The position numbers and the translations under genes were made by a program. Shown in pieces: positions 44,859-54,008 of a stretch of 64,000 nt of DNA (positions are counted from its first letter, which is position 1; every line of letters starts with the position of its first letter). Below the pieces are notes generated by a model. The model was not told the origin of the DNA and ran no database searches. It worked only from the letters and a program-made list of their open reading frames with translations. This stretch comes from Rugosimonospora sp040255525 (lineage in GTDB: Bacteria > Actinomycetota > Actinomycetes > Mycobacteriales > Micromonosporaceae). The stretch covers positions 12,775-76,774 of the forward strand of contig JBDZVD010000018.1 in NCBI GenBank assembly GCA_040255525.1. Reading direction: 5' to 3'.

Positions 44859-45569
44859 CTAACTTACCTCGATGAGGCTGCGAAAGCCGATGTACGACAC
44901 CGAGGTCAGCTCGTCGGCGGTGAAGGTGGTCGAGTTCTCGAAGCTCTCCGGATTGCGCACCGTAAATGCGCCGCCTTTGATCGCCCGTGCGGCGAGGGTG
45001 GTCGACTCGGGTCCGTCGCCGACGGTGAGCGCGTCCGCGCACCACTCGAAGACGTTGCCGGTCATGTCGCGCAGGCCGTAGGCGTTCGCCGGTGACGCGT
45101 CGACCGGGCGCGGGCGGGACGCCGGTGGCGCATAGGTCGGCCGGTCGAACTCATCACCCAACGCCCAGCGCCACCCGTGCGGCCCGGCCGCCGCGTACTG
45201 CCACTCGGCCGCGGTCGGCAGGCGGCAGGACACGCCGGTACGGGCGCCGAGCCACGCGCAGTAGGCGACCGCGCCGTGCCAGGTGACCCCGGTGACCGGC
45301 AGGGTGGTCAGTTGTGGCTCCACGACGACGACAGCGCCGGTGCGGTGAAGCCCAGCGCCGGCGGTGTCGGAAAATCCGTGCAGGTGGTTGTCGGGCCGCC
45401 GGTCGAGGCCAGTGTCGAGCAGGTAGCGCCGGTACTGGGCCACGGTGATCGGGAAGACCGCCAGCCGGAAACCTGGAGTGTGTGCTTCGCCGCCCGACGG
45501 CAGCGGTCCGGGCGGCACCTCGGCGAACTCCGGGAAGTCGCCGAGGCGCGGCGGGGTACTGACGGTCAT
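44859..45569 (-). CDS. FGE/SUMF1-fold protein 2
   Basis: A 236-residue protein of the formylglycine-generating-enzyme family: FPITVAQYRRYLLDTG, VTWHGAVAYCAWLGARTGVS, CRLPTAAEWQYAA and NVFEWCAD are the signature segments. The catalytic copper-binding Cys pair of true FGE is missing: after AIKGGAF there is no Cys. It is therefore not a standard sulfatase activator and may be a non-heme-iron/EgtB-like or structural relative. ATG overlaps the stop of FGE-fold protein 1, and the ACP gene follows 49 bp later. Confidence 0.82.
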   Translation of the reverse strand: MTVSTPPRLGDFPEFAEVPPGPLPSGGEAHTPGFRLAVFPITVAQYRRYLLDTGLDRRPDNHLHGFSDTAGAGLHRTGAVVVVEPQLTTLPVTGVTWHGAVAYCAWLGARTGVSCRLPTAAEWQYAAAGPHGWRWALGDEFDRPTYAPPASRPRPVDASPANAYGLRDMTGNVFEWCADALTVGDGPESTTLAARAIKGGAFTVRNPESFENSTTFTADELTSVSYIGFRSLIEVS

Positions 45570-46384
45570 CGCGACTTCGCCACGCGGAAGCCGTAGACCT
45601 CGCACCTGGTGTCCTCGTAGGCCGCCAGGCGATGCGCCGCGCCGAGCGTGTCCGCCGCATCGATGAACGAGCCGCCCCGGACGACCCGGAACGCGCCCCG
45701 GGACGCGCCGGCCGGGTTGTGCTGCCGGCCCGCGCCGTAGGGCGCGAACCGGTCCTGGCACCACTCGCGCAGGTTGCCGAGCATCTCGTAGAGCCCGGCG
45801 GCGTCCGCGGGCAGGCTCGCCACCGGCACCGGCGCGGGGTGGTCGGGCAGGAAGTTGCCGGCCAGCGTCTGCCCGGCCCGCAGCTTGCGACACAGAGGGC
45901 CGGCGTCGGCGCTGTTGCAGGCGTTGGGATCGAGTGGGTCGTCCCGACCGGCGCGGCAGGCCGCCTCCCATTCCGCCTCGGTGGGTAGCCGGTAGCCGTC
46001 CCGGTCGAAGTCGGCTTCGCGACTGCCCATGTCATAGACGGGCGTGAACCCTTCGACACGGGAAAGCCAGTTGCAGTACGCCGCCGCACCCCAGAAGCTG
46101 ATCTGAATCATCGGGTAGTCGTCGCAGCCCGGCCGCAATGCGAAGCCGTCGGCGTGGTGCACTATGAAGCACGGGTCGATGCAATCGATCATTGTGGGAT
46201 CGACATCAGCGCTCGCCTCGCGCAGGAAGGCGTAGTAGTCGGCGGCACTCACGCAACGGTCGGCCAGGGCGTAGGCGTCCAGTTCCACCTCGTGCGGGAT
46301 GTTTTTCGAGGAGTTGTCTTCGGCGCCAACAACCAGCACGCGTGCGGTGAATTCAATCATCGAGAATCTACGATGGTCGATCAT
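45566..46384 (-). CDS. FGE/SUMF1-fold protein 1
   Basis: A 272-residue protein of the same family: CVSAADYYAFLREA, ISFWGAAAYCNWLSRVEGFT, GYRLPTEAEWEAACRAG, GNLREWCQDRF and RVVRGGSFIDAADT ... YGFRVAKS. It also lacks the FGE Cys pair after RGGS. A short Cys-rich stretch (DCIDPC; CNSADAGPLC) is unusual and may form disulfides or bind metal. GAGG precedes the ATG at 46384; the frame is open further upstream across the promoter, which is not coding. First gene of a seven-gene operon. Two different FGE-fold proteins side by side suggest a heterodimer. Confidence 0.82.
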   Translation of the reverse strand: MIDHRRFSMIEFTARVLVVGAEDNSSKNIPHEVELDAYALADRCVSAADYYAFLREASADVDPTMIDCIDPCFIVHHADGFALRPGCDDYPMIQISFWGAAAYCNWLSRVEGFTPVYDMGSREADFDRDGYRLPTEAEWEAACRAGRDDPLDPNACNSADAGPLCRKLRAGQTLAGNFLPDHPAPVPVASLPADAAGLYEMLGNLREWCQDRFAPYGAGRQHNPAGASRGAFRVVRGGSFIDAADTLGAAHRLAAYEDTRCEVYGFRVAKSR

Positions 46385-46410
46385 CTCATCCTCTCGATTT
46401 CGCGAAGAAA

Positions 46411-46439
46411 AGCCTATACTTCCGGTCGTTACCTGACAA
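46411..46439 (-). promoter_or_regulatory. Promoter of the FGE-ACP-P450-decarboxylase operon
   Basis: On the minus strand TTGTCA (46439-46434) and TAGGCT (46416-46411) are separated by 17 bp, a close match to the principal-sigma consensus of actinomycetes. Transcription should start near 46404, giving a 20-base leader before the ATG at 46384. A TATACT at 46415-46420 on the plus strand overlaps it and could serve the monooxygenase gene, so the two directions may compete. Confidence 0.6.
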
Positions 46440-46451
46440 GGAGCGTGCGCG

Positions 46452-47468
46452 ATGGCCACGTGGACCTCAGTGAGTTTTATCGTTCCGCCGCACACCCGTA
46501 GCTTCGGGCTCGGCGGCCCGCTGCCGACACAGGCCTATCTGGCCAGACTGGCGGAGTACGCGGCCGCCGCGGAGCGCATCGGGGCGACCGGCGCGTTCAT
46601 CTACGACTTCCCGGTCGCGCTGGATCCGTGGCTCGCCGCGTTCGATGTGTTGGCATGCTCCGACCGGCTGGAGCCGATCGTCGCGGTCCGCCCACACATG
46701 GAGAGCGCGGAGTCGGTCGGTAGGCGGGTGGTGGACCTGGGCTACCGCTTCCATCGACCGACACACGTCAACGTGGTCGCCGGCGCCACCCGACCGTCCC
46801 GCGCGGTTGACGAGCTGACCGACAAGACCGCCGCCCGCAAGCGGCTCGCGCAGTTCGCCGAGCAGCTGCGGGCCGAGATCGACCGGCGTGGTGATCCCGC
46901 AGACGCGCGGTCGCTGATCGTCACACCCTCCTCGTCGACACCGGGCCTGGTCCCGGCGGACGCTGTGTTGCTCATGGCCCGGCCGCGGGACACGCTGGCC
47001 GCGGATATCACGCGGGTGCGTGCCGAGCAGGGGGTCAAGCGGATCTACCTGCTGGTCGGGCTGGTCGTGCGGGACACCGACGAACAGGCATGGCAGGCCA
47101 CCACCGAGTACCGGCCGGATCGGCGCCAGGAGCTGGCCGGCCGCCTGTTCACCTCCCAGGTGGTCTCCAGCGAACACACCGCCAGCTACGCACTCGCTGA
47201 ACAACAGGATGTCCATGACGGCCGGCTGTGGTACGGCGCTCCGGCCCGGGGCATCGATGCGCCGAAGCTCGTCGGGTCGGCGGAGCAGGTGCGCGGCTGG
47301 CTGGATTCGTGCGCACCGCTCGGCGTCACCGACATCATCGTCGACCTCATGCCGGACGCCGCGGAGTACGCGCGCGTCGCGGAGGTGTTCGCGCCCGCGA
47401 TCTCCGACAGCCCCGGTGGCCTAGACCGGCCGGGTGCGGACGGCCAGCGTCCGGGCGGCGAACCGTAG
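46452..47468 (+). CDS. Luciferase-like (LLM) flavin-dependent monooxygenase
   Basis: A 338-residue TIM-barrel protein of the bacterial luciferase-like family: RLAEYAAAAERIGATGAFIY, DRLEPIVAVRPHMESAESVG, RFHRPTHVNVVAGATRPSRA and a C-terminal GSAEQVRGWLDSCAPLGVTD. These use reduced FMN from a separate reductase; the gene at 36367 could provide it. Roles of the family in natural products include N-oxidation, hydroxylation and C-C cleavage. AAGGAG lies upstream of ATG 46452. The 3' end overlaps the converging ATP-grasp gene by 48 bp. Confidence 0.85.
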   Translation: MATWTSVSFIVPPHTRSFGLGGPLPTQAYLARLAEYAAAAERIGATGAFIYDFPVALDPWLAAFDVLACSDRLEPIVAVRPHMESAESVGRRVVDLGYRFHRPTHVNVVAGATRPSRAVDELTDKTAARKRLAQFAEQLRAEIDRRGDPADARSLIVTPSSSTPGLVPADAVLLMARPRDTLAADITRVRAEQGVKRIYLLVGLVVRDTDEQAWQATTEYRPDRRQELAGRLFTSQVVSSEHTASYALAEQQDVHDGRLWYGAPARGIDAPKLVGSAEQVRGWLDSCAPLGVTDIIVDLMPDAAEYARVAEVFAPAISDSPGGLDRPGADGQRPGGEP

Positions 47469-48608
47469 CGCGTCGTCGATCTCCGCGTCGTCGCGTCCGG
47501 ACAGGAGGACGAACACCCGCCGGTGGTGGGAGGCGACGACCGGCGGCAGGATGTCGCCGACCGCGGCCAGCACGCCGGCCCGCCGTACCGCCGGATGTGC
47601 GCGTACCTCCTCCAGTCCGTCGATGGCGGCGACCACGCCCGGCCGGACCACCGGGAAGTATCCGGCCGCCGGAGTGGGCCGGTGCCGGGGCGGTTCGGGC
47701 AGCGGCATGGAAAGCGCCAGCCGGACAGCCATCTCAAACCAGTCGATGCCGTAGCTGGCTCCCAGCAACTCCATCAGGTAGTCGCCGGGAGTCCGCACGG
47801 CGACCTCCATCAATGTGGGACCGTCCTGCGCCAGCCGAAACTCCAGGTGCACGACCCCGGTACGCATGCCGAGCGCACCCAACACCGCCGTGGCGAACTC
47901 CTCGACCGCCACGGTCCGGGCGGGGTCGAGCAACGTCCCGGTACGGTGGCCGATCTCGACGAAGTGCGGTGGCCCGGTGGTTTCCTTTGTGGTTATGTTG
48001 GCCAACCAGATCCTGCCATCCGCCACCAGCGCCTCCCAGCTGTACTCCGGGCCCTCGACGGCGCGCTCGACCAGCAACGGCGACTCGCCGCCGCGGCGGG
48101 CCACGGTGGCGGCGAACTCCGCTGCGTCAGCGACGAGTTCCACGCCGTCGCTGCCGCTGCCGGACACCGACTTCACCACCACCGGAAACCGTTGCGCCGC
48201 CCAGTCCACCGCGTCGGCCAGATTGGCGGCGATGACGTACTCGGGCTGGCGTACGCCCGCGGTGACGAACCGGCCGCGCTGCAGTGCCTTGTTGCGCGAG
48301 ACGACGGCCGCGCGCAGCGACGGACCGGGCAGTGACAGTTCCTCGGCCACCAGGGCGGCGGCGAGCACCTGCGGCTCGGTGAAGGCCAGCACGCCGTCCG
48401 GCCGGTGCGTGGCCACCGCGGCCGCGGCCGCCTCGGCCCAGCACACGTCGGCCTCGCCGTCCGCAAGGGTGAGCCGGTCGGCCTCGCCGGCGATCGCCTG
48501 CGCCCGCGCCGGAGTCTCCACGACGTGCACCCGCACGCCGAGCCGGCCGGCGGCGGCGAGGTACGGCCGGCCCATGATTCCGACACCCAACAGCAGCAGT
48601 TCCGGCAT
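47421..48608 (-). CDS. ATP-grasp ligase 1
   Basis: A 395-residue ATP-grasp protein: N-terminal Rossmann part (LLLLGVGIMGRPYLAAAGRL), ATP-binding segments RFPVVVKSVSGSGSDGVELV and LLVERAVEGPEYSWEALV, and metal-binding VVHLEFRLAQDGPTLMEVAV. Enzymes of this layout (BtrJ, BacD, PurK-like) join a carboxylate to an amine, or to a carrier thiol. The substrate is unknown; a beta-amino acid such as 3-aminoisobutyrate or an amino acid is likely. It is last in the operon GNAT, AMP ligase, MFS, ATP-grasp. Confidence 0.85.
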   Translation of the reverse strand: MPELLLLGVGIMGRPYLAAAGRLGVRVHVVETPARAQAIAGEADRLTLADGEADVCWAEAAAAAVATHRPDGVLAFTEPQVLAAALVAEELSLPGPSLRAAVVSRNKALQRGRFVTAGVRQPEYVIAANLADAVDWAAQRFPVVVKSVSGSGSDGVELVADAAEFAATVARRGGESPLLVERAVEGPEYSWEALVADGRIWLANITTKETTGPPHFVEIGHRTGTLLDPARTVAVEEFATAVLGALGMRTGVVHLEFRLAQDGPTLMEVAVRTPGDYLMELLGASYGIDWFEMAVRLALSMPLPEPPRHRPTPAAGYFPVVRPGVVAAIDGLEEVRAHPAVRRAGVLAAVGDILPPVVASHHRRVFVLLSGRDDAEIDDALRFAARTLAVRTRPV

Positions 48609-48620
48609 TGGTGGCTCCCG

Positions 48621-49895
48621 TTACCCGGTGGTCTGGTCAGCCGCTGGCTGCGTCAGCGGGTGGGCGCGGGCGAGCAGGGGAACCGCCGCGCCAGAGGCGA
48701 CGAGTACGGCACCCAACAGCGTCCAACCCGCCGCACCGGCCTGCAGGACGAGGGTGGTGACCAGCCAGGGACCGACAATCATGGCACCGGTCTGGCCGAG
48801 GTTGTAGACGGACAGGAAGTACGCGCGGTTGGCCGGCGGGGACAGCGCGAAGGACACTGCCCACCCGCCCACCGCCTGGTAGACCTCACCGACAGTCAGC
48901 GCCGCCGTGGCCAGCAGCACCAGGGCCACGACCGGGGCGCCGCCGCCGGCACCGGTGGGCGCCACCAGCAGGCAGCAGGCGGCGAGCGCGCTCCCGGCGC
49001 GCAGTTGCCGGGTCGAGCCCGCCCGTGCGCCATCGACGCCGTGGCTGAGGCGCATCTGCAGGCCCACGGCGAGCAGGGTGTTCAGCGCGACGATCGCCCC
49101 CAGCAGCGCACCCGGCGCCCGGGTGTAGCCGACAACCCAGAGCGGAAGCCCCACGCTGAGCAGCACCATATGCAACGACAACACGCCGTTGAGCACGGCC
49201 AGCGCGAGATAGCGCGGGCCGGGGCGGGTCGCCACGCGGTCCGCCCGGGCCGTCCGCGCCGTGGCATCGGCCGCCGTGGCATCGCCCGCCGTGGCGGGCA
49301 GCCGTAGCAGTATGACCCCGGAAATCAGGAACGACGCGGCGTCGGTGAACACCAGCCAGCGATAGGAGGCGCCGCCGCCCGACGCAATGGTCCCCGCCGC
49401 CGCGGCCGCGCCGATCGTGAACCCGACGTTGCGTACCACCATCATCGCCGACATGGTGCGCACCCGGGACTGCTGCGGCGCGAGCGAGCCGACCAGGCTC
49501 TGTACCACCGGCGGCGCCGCCCACTCACCGGCACCGAGCAGGCAGGCCACCACCAGGAACCAGCCGAAGTTGCCGGCGAACGGGTAGGCCACCATCCACG
49601 CGCCGCGCCAGAACTGCAGGACGACCAGCATCGTCCGAGCGCCGATCCGGTCGCTGAGCCGGCCGACCGGCACAGAGCAGGCGAACCCGACGACCGCGGC
49701 CAGGGACAGCCCGAGCCCGACCTGGCTTGCGCTCAGCCCGAGGCTGCGGGTGAAGAACAGCGCGGACCCGGTGAGGAACAAGCCGGTACCGAGCGAGTCG
49801 ACGAACGCGACCACGAGCATGACATGTACCGACCGCTGTTCGGGCAGCCATGCCACGGCAGCGCGCCGGACCCGACTTCCGACCGACGTGGCCAT
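48621..49895 (-). CDS. MFS transporter
   Basis: A 424-residue membrane protein with twelve predicted spans. Motif A is VPVGRLSDRIGARTMLV in loop 2-3; FVDSLGTGLFLTGSALFFTR starts span 1. It belongs to the DHA1-like drug-exporter branch. It lies between the AMP-ligase and ATP-grasp genes with gaps of only 12-13 bp, so it is co-produced with the biosynthetic enzymes and is the probable exporter of their product. Confidence 0.88.
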   Translation of the reverse strand: MATSVGSRVRRAAVAWLPEQRSVHVMLVVAFVDSLGTGLFLTGSALFFTRSLGLSASQVGLGLSLAAVVGFACSVPVGRLSDRIGARTMLVVLQFWRGAWMVAYPFAGNFGWFLVVACLLGAGEWAAPPVVQSLVGSLAPQQSRVRTMSAMMVVRNVGFTIGAAAAAGTIASGGGASYRWLVFTDAASFLISGVILLRLPATAGDATAADATARTARADRVATRPGPRYLALAVLNGVLSLHMVLLSVGLPLWVVGYTRAPGALLGAIVALNTLLAVGLQMRLSHGVDGARAGSTRQLRAGSALAACCLLVAPTGAGGGAPVVALVLLATAALTVGEVYQAVGGWAVSFALSPPANRAYFLSVYNLGQTGAMIVGPWLVTTLVLQAGAAGWTLLGAVLVASGAAVPLLARAHPLTQPAADQTTG

Positions 49896-49908
49896 GTGCC
49901 GTGACCGC

Positions 49909-51453
49909 TCAGCTGTCCTGTGCCACGCCGAGCTGACGCAGCACGCTCTGGCTGACCGATTGCCGGTCGAACTTGCCCTGGTTGCCGGTCGCCGGCAGGC
50001 TCTCCTCGGCTATCAGGTACCGCGGGACCATGTGCCTGGGCAGCTCCTCCTCCAGGAATTTCCGGAAGGCGTCCTCGTCCACCGGCGCCTCGCTGGTGTA
50101 CATCAGCGCGATGTCCGCACCGATCTCGGTGTTGGCTACGCCGACGGCCACACAACCGGCGATGCCCGGGTACCGGTTCGCCACGTCCTCCACCTCGGTC
50201 GGACTCACCCGGAACCCGGAAGTCTTTATCATCGCGTCCCGGCGGCCGATGAAGTAGAGGTACCCGTCGGCGTCGCGGGTGACGATGTCGCCGCTGAATA
50301 CGACGGTCTCGCCGGGAAACTGGGGCAGGGTGCGAAACCGTTTCGCGGTCTCTTCCGGCGCGTTCCAGTAGCCGTTGGCCACGCAGCCGCCGCGGTGCAC
50401 CAACTCGCCCCGCTCACCGGGGCCGACCTCGCGCAGCGAGTCGTCCAGCACGAGTAGCTCGACGTCGGGGATGGCGCGGCCGATGGAGCCGGGCCGTGCC
50501 GAGAGCTGGTCCGGCGGCAGGTAGGTGGACCGGAACGCCTCGGTCAACCCGTACATCAGAAACACGGCCGCGTTCGGAAACGTGCTCGTCATCTGCTCGA
50601 TCATCCGCGCGGACACCGCCCCGCCCGAGGTGCACACGTAGCGCACGGCGGACAGGTCGCCCTTCGGCTGGAAACGCATCAGCCGCTCATCGAACATCCG
50701 CGTGATGATCACCGGCATCACTGGCAGCACGGTAATGCGCTCCTCGGCCAGCAGCCGGAACAGGCTTGCCGGGAAGACCAGCTCGTGCAGGTACAGCCGG
50801 GCGCCGGTGAGCATGCATTGCCACAACTGGTTGAGCCCGTAGTCGAAGTTCAGCGACAGCACTGAGCATATCCGGTCGTCCCGGCGGGTGCCCAGGTAGC
50901 CGGAGGTGATGTGGGCACCGTGCCAGAGGTTGCGATGGGTGACCATGATGCCCTTGGGCCGCCCGGTCGACCCGGACGAGTAGATGATCGCCGCCAGATC
51001 CTCGCTGATGGCCTGCTGCGGTACCGGCGCGGTCGGGTCGGTCGGGTCCACCAGCCGCGAGCCGGGCAGCAGCGGCAGATCGGGTGCCGCCTCGCGCAGC
51101 TCGTCAGCGCGCACGTCGTCGGTGACGGCCAGGCGCAGTCCGGCGTCCGTGACGATGTGCGAAATGTTGTCGTGTTTGAGTCCGGGCAGGATCGGCACGA
51201 TCACCGCATCGGCAAGCAGCACCCCGAGAATCGCCACCGCCTGTGTCGCGGACTTCGCCATGCAGACGCCCACCCGGTCGCCGCGCCGAACACCGTAATC
51301 GCGCAGCGTCGCCGCGGACCGCAGCGCGGCAGAGCGCAACTGCGCGAAGCTGTAGGCATCATGGTGATCGTCGATGACGGCGGTGTCCGCACCGAACCGG
51401 TCCGCCGCGTCGTGGACCAGCGCGTGCACGGTGAACGGGGGACGGTCGGTCAC
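49909..51453 (-). CDS. AMP-forming acyl ligase (candidate 3-methylaspartate-ACP ligase)
   Basis: A 514-residue adenylate-forming enzyme. Core motifs: IYSSGSTGRPKGIMVTH (P-loop), MYGLTEAF, FSGDIVTRDADGYLYFIGRR, and the catalytic Lys in TGNQGKFDRQ near the C-terminus. LNFDYGLNQLWQCML contains an Asp in the region where amino-acid ligases of the VinN/DhbE type recognise the substrate amino group. It is the only free-standing adenylation enzyme of the locus; with the ACP at 44546 and glutamate mutase it fits a VinN-like role. Substrate is inferred, not shown. Confidence 0.83.
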   Translation of the reverse strand: MTDRPPFTVHALVHDAADRFGADTAVIDDHHDAYSFAQLRSAALRSAATLRDYGVRRGDRVGVCMAKSATQAVAILGVLLADAVIVPILPGLKHDNISHIVTDAGLRLAVTDDVRADELREAAPDLPLLPGSRLVDPTDPTAPVPQQAISEDLAAIIYSSGSTGRPKGIMVTHRNLWHGAHITSGYLGTRRDDRICSVLSLNFDYGLNQLWQCMLTGARLYLHELVFPASLFRLLAEERITVLPVMPVIITRMFDERLMRFQPKGDLSAVRYVCTSGGAVSARMIEQMTSTFPNAAVFLMYGLTEAFRSTYLPPDQLSARPGSIGRAIPDVELLVLDDSLREVGPGERGELVHRGGCVANGYWNAPEETAKRFRTLPQFPGETVVFSGDIVTRDADGYLYFIGRRDAMIKTSGFRVSPTEVEDVANRYPGIAGCVAVGVANTEIGADIALMYTSEAPVDEDAFRKFLEEELPRHMVPRYLIAEESLPATGNQGKFDRQSVSQSVLRQLGVAQDS

Positions 51454-51475
51454 CGGCGCAGCCCAGGCGAAAGAG

Positions 51476-52627
51476 TCACGAGAATGGATCCCAGTCGGCG
51501 GCGGGCATCGCCCTCGCGACCACCGGTGAGGCGGCCGCCAGCCCGGCGCGGAAAGACCGGTTGTGCGCGATGATCTCAGCGTCCCGGCCGAGCAGCGGAC
51601 TGTGCTCGGTCAGGTCGAGCAGCCACAGCGGAGACAGGACCGCACCCCGCAGCGCCTTCCCGTCCGGTGTGCCGATACCCCAGTGCAGCCGGCGTACGCC
51701 CGGCATCCGGAGGAGGTGGTAGGCCAGGTTGAAATACTCCGCGACGCCGTGCAGCCGGGCGTAGTCGAAGCCCACCGCGCGCACGTAGACAGTGTCGCCG
51801 TCGCGCATGTAGAGGCAACAGCCGACCGGCTCCTCGTCACCCACCGCGCACAGCAACACCTCGGCCCGATCCCCGGCCAGCTCCGCGTGCCGGCGGAACG
51901 CCTCGACATACTGCAGTGGATCGGCCGGAATGCCGTACCGACGCTCGGTCTCGGCGGTCAGCCGACCGACGTGCCGGTACACCCGGGGCAGCGGGTGGTG
52001 CTCGACCCGGTAGCCGGCCGCCTCGAACCTGCGTGCCTCGCCGCGCACCCGGCCACGCTGGTGCTTCGACGCGCCGGCCAGCCAGGCGTCCCAGCCACCG
52101 GCGGGGATCTCGATCCAGGCGTCCGCGGCCAGTGCGACCGGCATCGTGGCCACCCCGACCGCCCGCAGCGCCTGGACGTCGGGTGTGGTCAGGTAGAGCG
52201 CGACGCGAGCCAGGTCAGGTTCTCCGGTCCGGCGTGCCGCGGCGTATAGCGCGGCCACTGCCTCGGCCGAGTCGGCGTCCGGGGTGGCGAGCAGGTGGGC
52301 CAGGTAGCCGCGTCGCTGGCCGACGAGCAGCCCGCGCCCGGCCGGGCTCGGCAGGCCCCGCTCGGCGAGCAGCTCGGGCCAGCGCAGGTGCGGGTTGGCC
52401 AACGCGGTCGCATCAGCGATCTCGGCGACCGGCATCCCGGCCCGTCCACCACCGGGCAACTCGACATGGATGCCGCCGGATCTCGCGCCGGGTTCCAGAC
52501 CCACCAGCCGCAACCACAACGCCGAGGAGTAGAACCGGGCACCGGCCATCTCGTCCCACCGCGCGTCCGGCAGGCCGCCGAGCGGGTCGGTAAACCAGTC
52601 AACGGCCGTGTTCTCTCGCATCGTCAT
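51476..52627 (-). CDS. GNAT / FemAB-like acyltransferase
   Basis: A 383-residue protein with the double-GNAT architecture of the Acetyltransf_6 (BioF2/FemAB-like) family: WDAWLAGASKHQRGRVRGEA, HAELAGDRAEVLLCAVGDEE and PVGCCLYMRDGDTVYVRAVG are recognisable. Members use acyl-CoA or, in Fem and PacB types, aminoacyl-tRNA. With a dedicated MetRS nearby, a tRNA-dependent aminoacyl transfer is possible but unproven. First gene of the leftward operon, divergent from ATP-grasp ligase 2 with only 39 bp between the starts. Confidence 0.75.
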   Translation of the reverse strand: MTMRENTAVDWFTDPLGGLPDARWDEMAGARFYSSALWLRLVGLEPGARSGGIHVELPGGGRAGMPVAEIADATALANPHLRWPELLAERGLPSPAGRGLLVGQRRGYLAHLLATPDADSAEAVAALYAAARRTGEPDLARVALYLTTPDVQALRAVGVATMPVALAADAWIEIPAGGWDAWLAGASKHQRGRVRGEARRFEAAGYRVEHHPLPRVYRHVGRLTAETERRYGIPADPLQYVEAFRRHAELAGDRAEVLLCAVGDEEPVGCCLYMRDGDTVYVRAVGFDYARLHGVAEYFNLAYHLLRMPGVRRLHWGIGTPDGKALRGAVLSPLWLLDLTEHSPLLGRDAEIIAHNRSFRAGLAAASPVVARAMPAADWDPFS

Positions 52628-52653
52628 CGGTCTTTTTCCGCTGGCACGGGTGC

Positions 52654-52659
52654 TACTAT
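52654..52659 (+). promoter_or_regulatory. -10 element giving a leaderless ATP-grasp mRNA
   Basis: TACTAT ends seven bases before the A of ATG 52667, the exact distance from a -10 to the transcription start. No Shine-Dalgarno is present. A leaderless mRNA is therefore likely. The 39-bp divergent region must hold both promoters; a T-rich TCTTTTTCC lies near the expected -35. Confidence 0.5.
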
Positions 52660-52666
52660 ACAGCGC

Positions 52667-53962
52667 ATGACATCGTCCGGTGACGACGGATATCTACTGC
52701 TCCTCGGTGCGGCGATGTCGCTGCGGGAGCGCGCGATCGTGGCCGCGTTACGGGTGTTCGACGGACCCATCGTGACCATCGCCCGGACGATGAACTCGCG
52801 CACTGCGAAGTTCTTCAATGCCGTACTGGTTGGTGACTTCAGCGACCCGGACGACGCACTGCGCGCGGTGTTGGATTACGAGAAGGAGACCGGCCGGCGA
52901 CCCGTGGGCGTGGTGCCGTTCTTCGATCCTGGGTTGGTGCCCGGCCGGGCCATCGCCGACCACTTCGATCTGCCGTTCCTGTCCCGCGAGGCCGTTGACG
53001 ACTCCTCCATCAACAAGAACCGGATGAAGGACCGCCTGCTGGCCGCCGGCGTGCCCACCCCGCGCTACGTCCAGGTCGACGATGCGCGGCAGGCACAGCA
53101 GGCGGCGGAGCGGTTCGGCCTGCCGTGTGTCATCAAGCCGTCCGCCTTCGGCGGCAGCCTCGGAGTGCGGCTGGTGTCCGACTCCGCGGAGATCCCGGAC
53201 GCCTATGCCTACGTACGCCGGATCGTCGAGGAGAACTCCAAGGTTTTCACCGTCCGCAACCACGCGATCCAGGTGGAGGAGTTCTGCCCGCTCGTCGATG
53301 AGGTATCGGTGGAGGTGTTGCTGCACCACGAGCAGCACGTGGTGCTCGCGGTCACCGACAAGATCCTCGGCCCGCGGCCGCACTTCGCCGAGATCGGCCA
53401 CCGGGTGCCCAGTGTCTACTCCGGCCGGGAGGATGTCCGGGACCTCGCGGTCCGGGCGAGCGTGGCGATCGGCCTGGACCATGGGATCGCGCACGTCGAA
53501 ATGCGACTGGCGCCGGACGCCGCGCCGCAGATCATGGAGGTGGGCGCCCGTACGGCCGGCGACGGCATCATCGACCAGGTCGAGTACGCCCTCGGCCTGG
53601 CGCCGTACGAATTGCACATCCGCTCCTACCTGGAGCGCATCGACGGCCCGGTGCGGGTACCCAAGCCGACCGGGCTGGCCGCGATCTCCATGCTCAAGGC
53701 GCCACCGGGACGCATCGCCGAGGTCCGTACGCTCACCCGGCTCGACCCGGCGGTCCGCGGCTACGAGGTGTCCGCCGGGGTAGGGGCGCGCTCCAGCGGG
53801 TCCCCGGCCAACTACCTTCACCGAGAGGGCTACGTCGAGTGCTTCTGGCCGGGTGCCGGCCCGGAGGATGTGCCGCTCGCCGCCCAGACCGCGATCGCGG
53901 CCGACATGTCGGCCCAGCTGTTTCGCATGACGGAGGTCGACGTCCCGGCGGACGACGGCTAG
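52667..53962 (+). CDS. ATP-grasp ligase 2
   Basis: A 431-residue ATP-grasp enzyme. The start 52667 is chosen because conserved sequence begins at YLLLLGAAMSLRERAIVAAL; the open frame upstream is antisense to the GNAT gene. ATP-binding segments: RFGLPCVIKPSAFGGSLGVR and QVEEFCPLVDEVSVEVLLHH; metal site: HVEMRLAPDAAPQIMEVGAR. It most resembles carboxylate-amine ligases of the carbamoyl-phosphate-synthetase/BacD type. The substrate is unknown. It converges with glmL. Confidence 0.86.
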   Translation: MTSSGDDGYLLLLGAAMSLRERAIVAALRVFDGPIVTIARTMNSRTAKFFNAVLVGDFSDPDDALRAVLDYEKETGRRPVGVVPFFDPGLVPGRAIADHFDLPFLSREAVDDSSINKNRMKDRLLAAGVPTPRYVQVDDARQAQQAAERFGLPCVIKPSAFGGSLGVRLVSDSAEIPDAYAYVRRIVEENSKVFTVRNHAIQVEEFCPLVDEVSVEVLLHHEQHVVLAVTDKILGPRPHFAEIGHRVPSVYSGREDVRDLAVRASVAIGLDHGIAHVEMRLAPDAAPQIMEVGARTAGDGIIDQVEYALGLAPYELHIRSYLERIDGPVRVPKPTGLAAISMLKAPPGRIAEVRTLTRLDPAVRGYEVSAGVGARSSGSPANYLHREGYVECFWPGAGPEDVPLAAQTAIAADMSAQLFRMTEVDVPADDG

Positions 53963-54008
53963 GCCCCGGCTAGGCCTAGCCGTACCGAGCCGACCCAACC
54001 CCGGTGGG

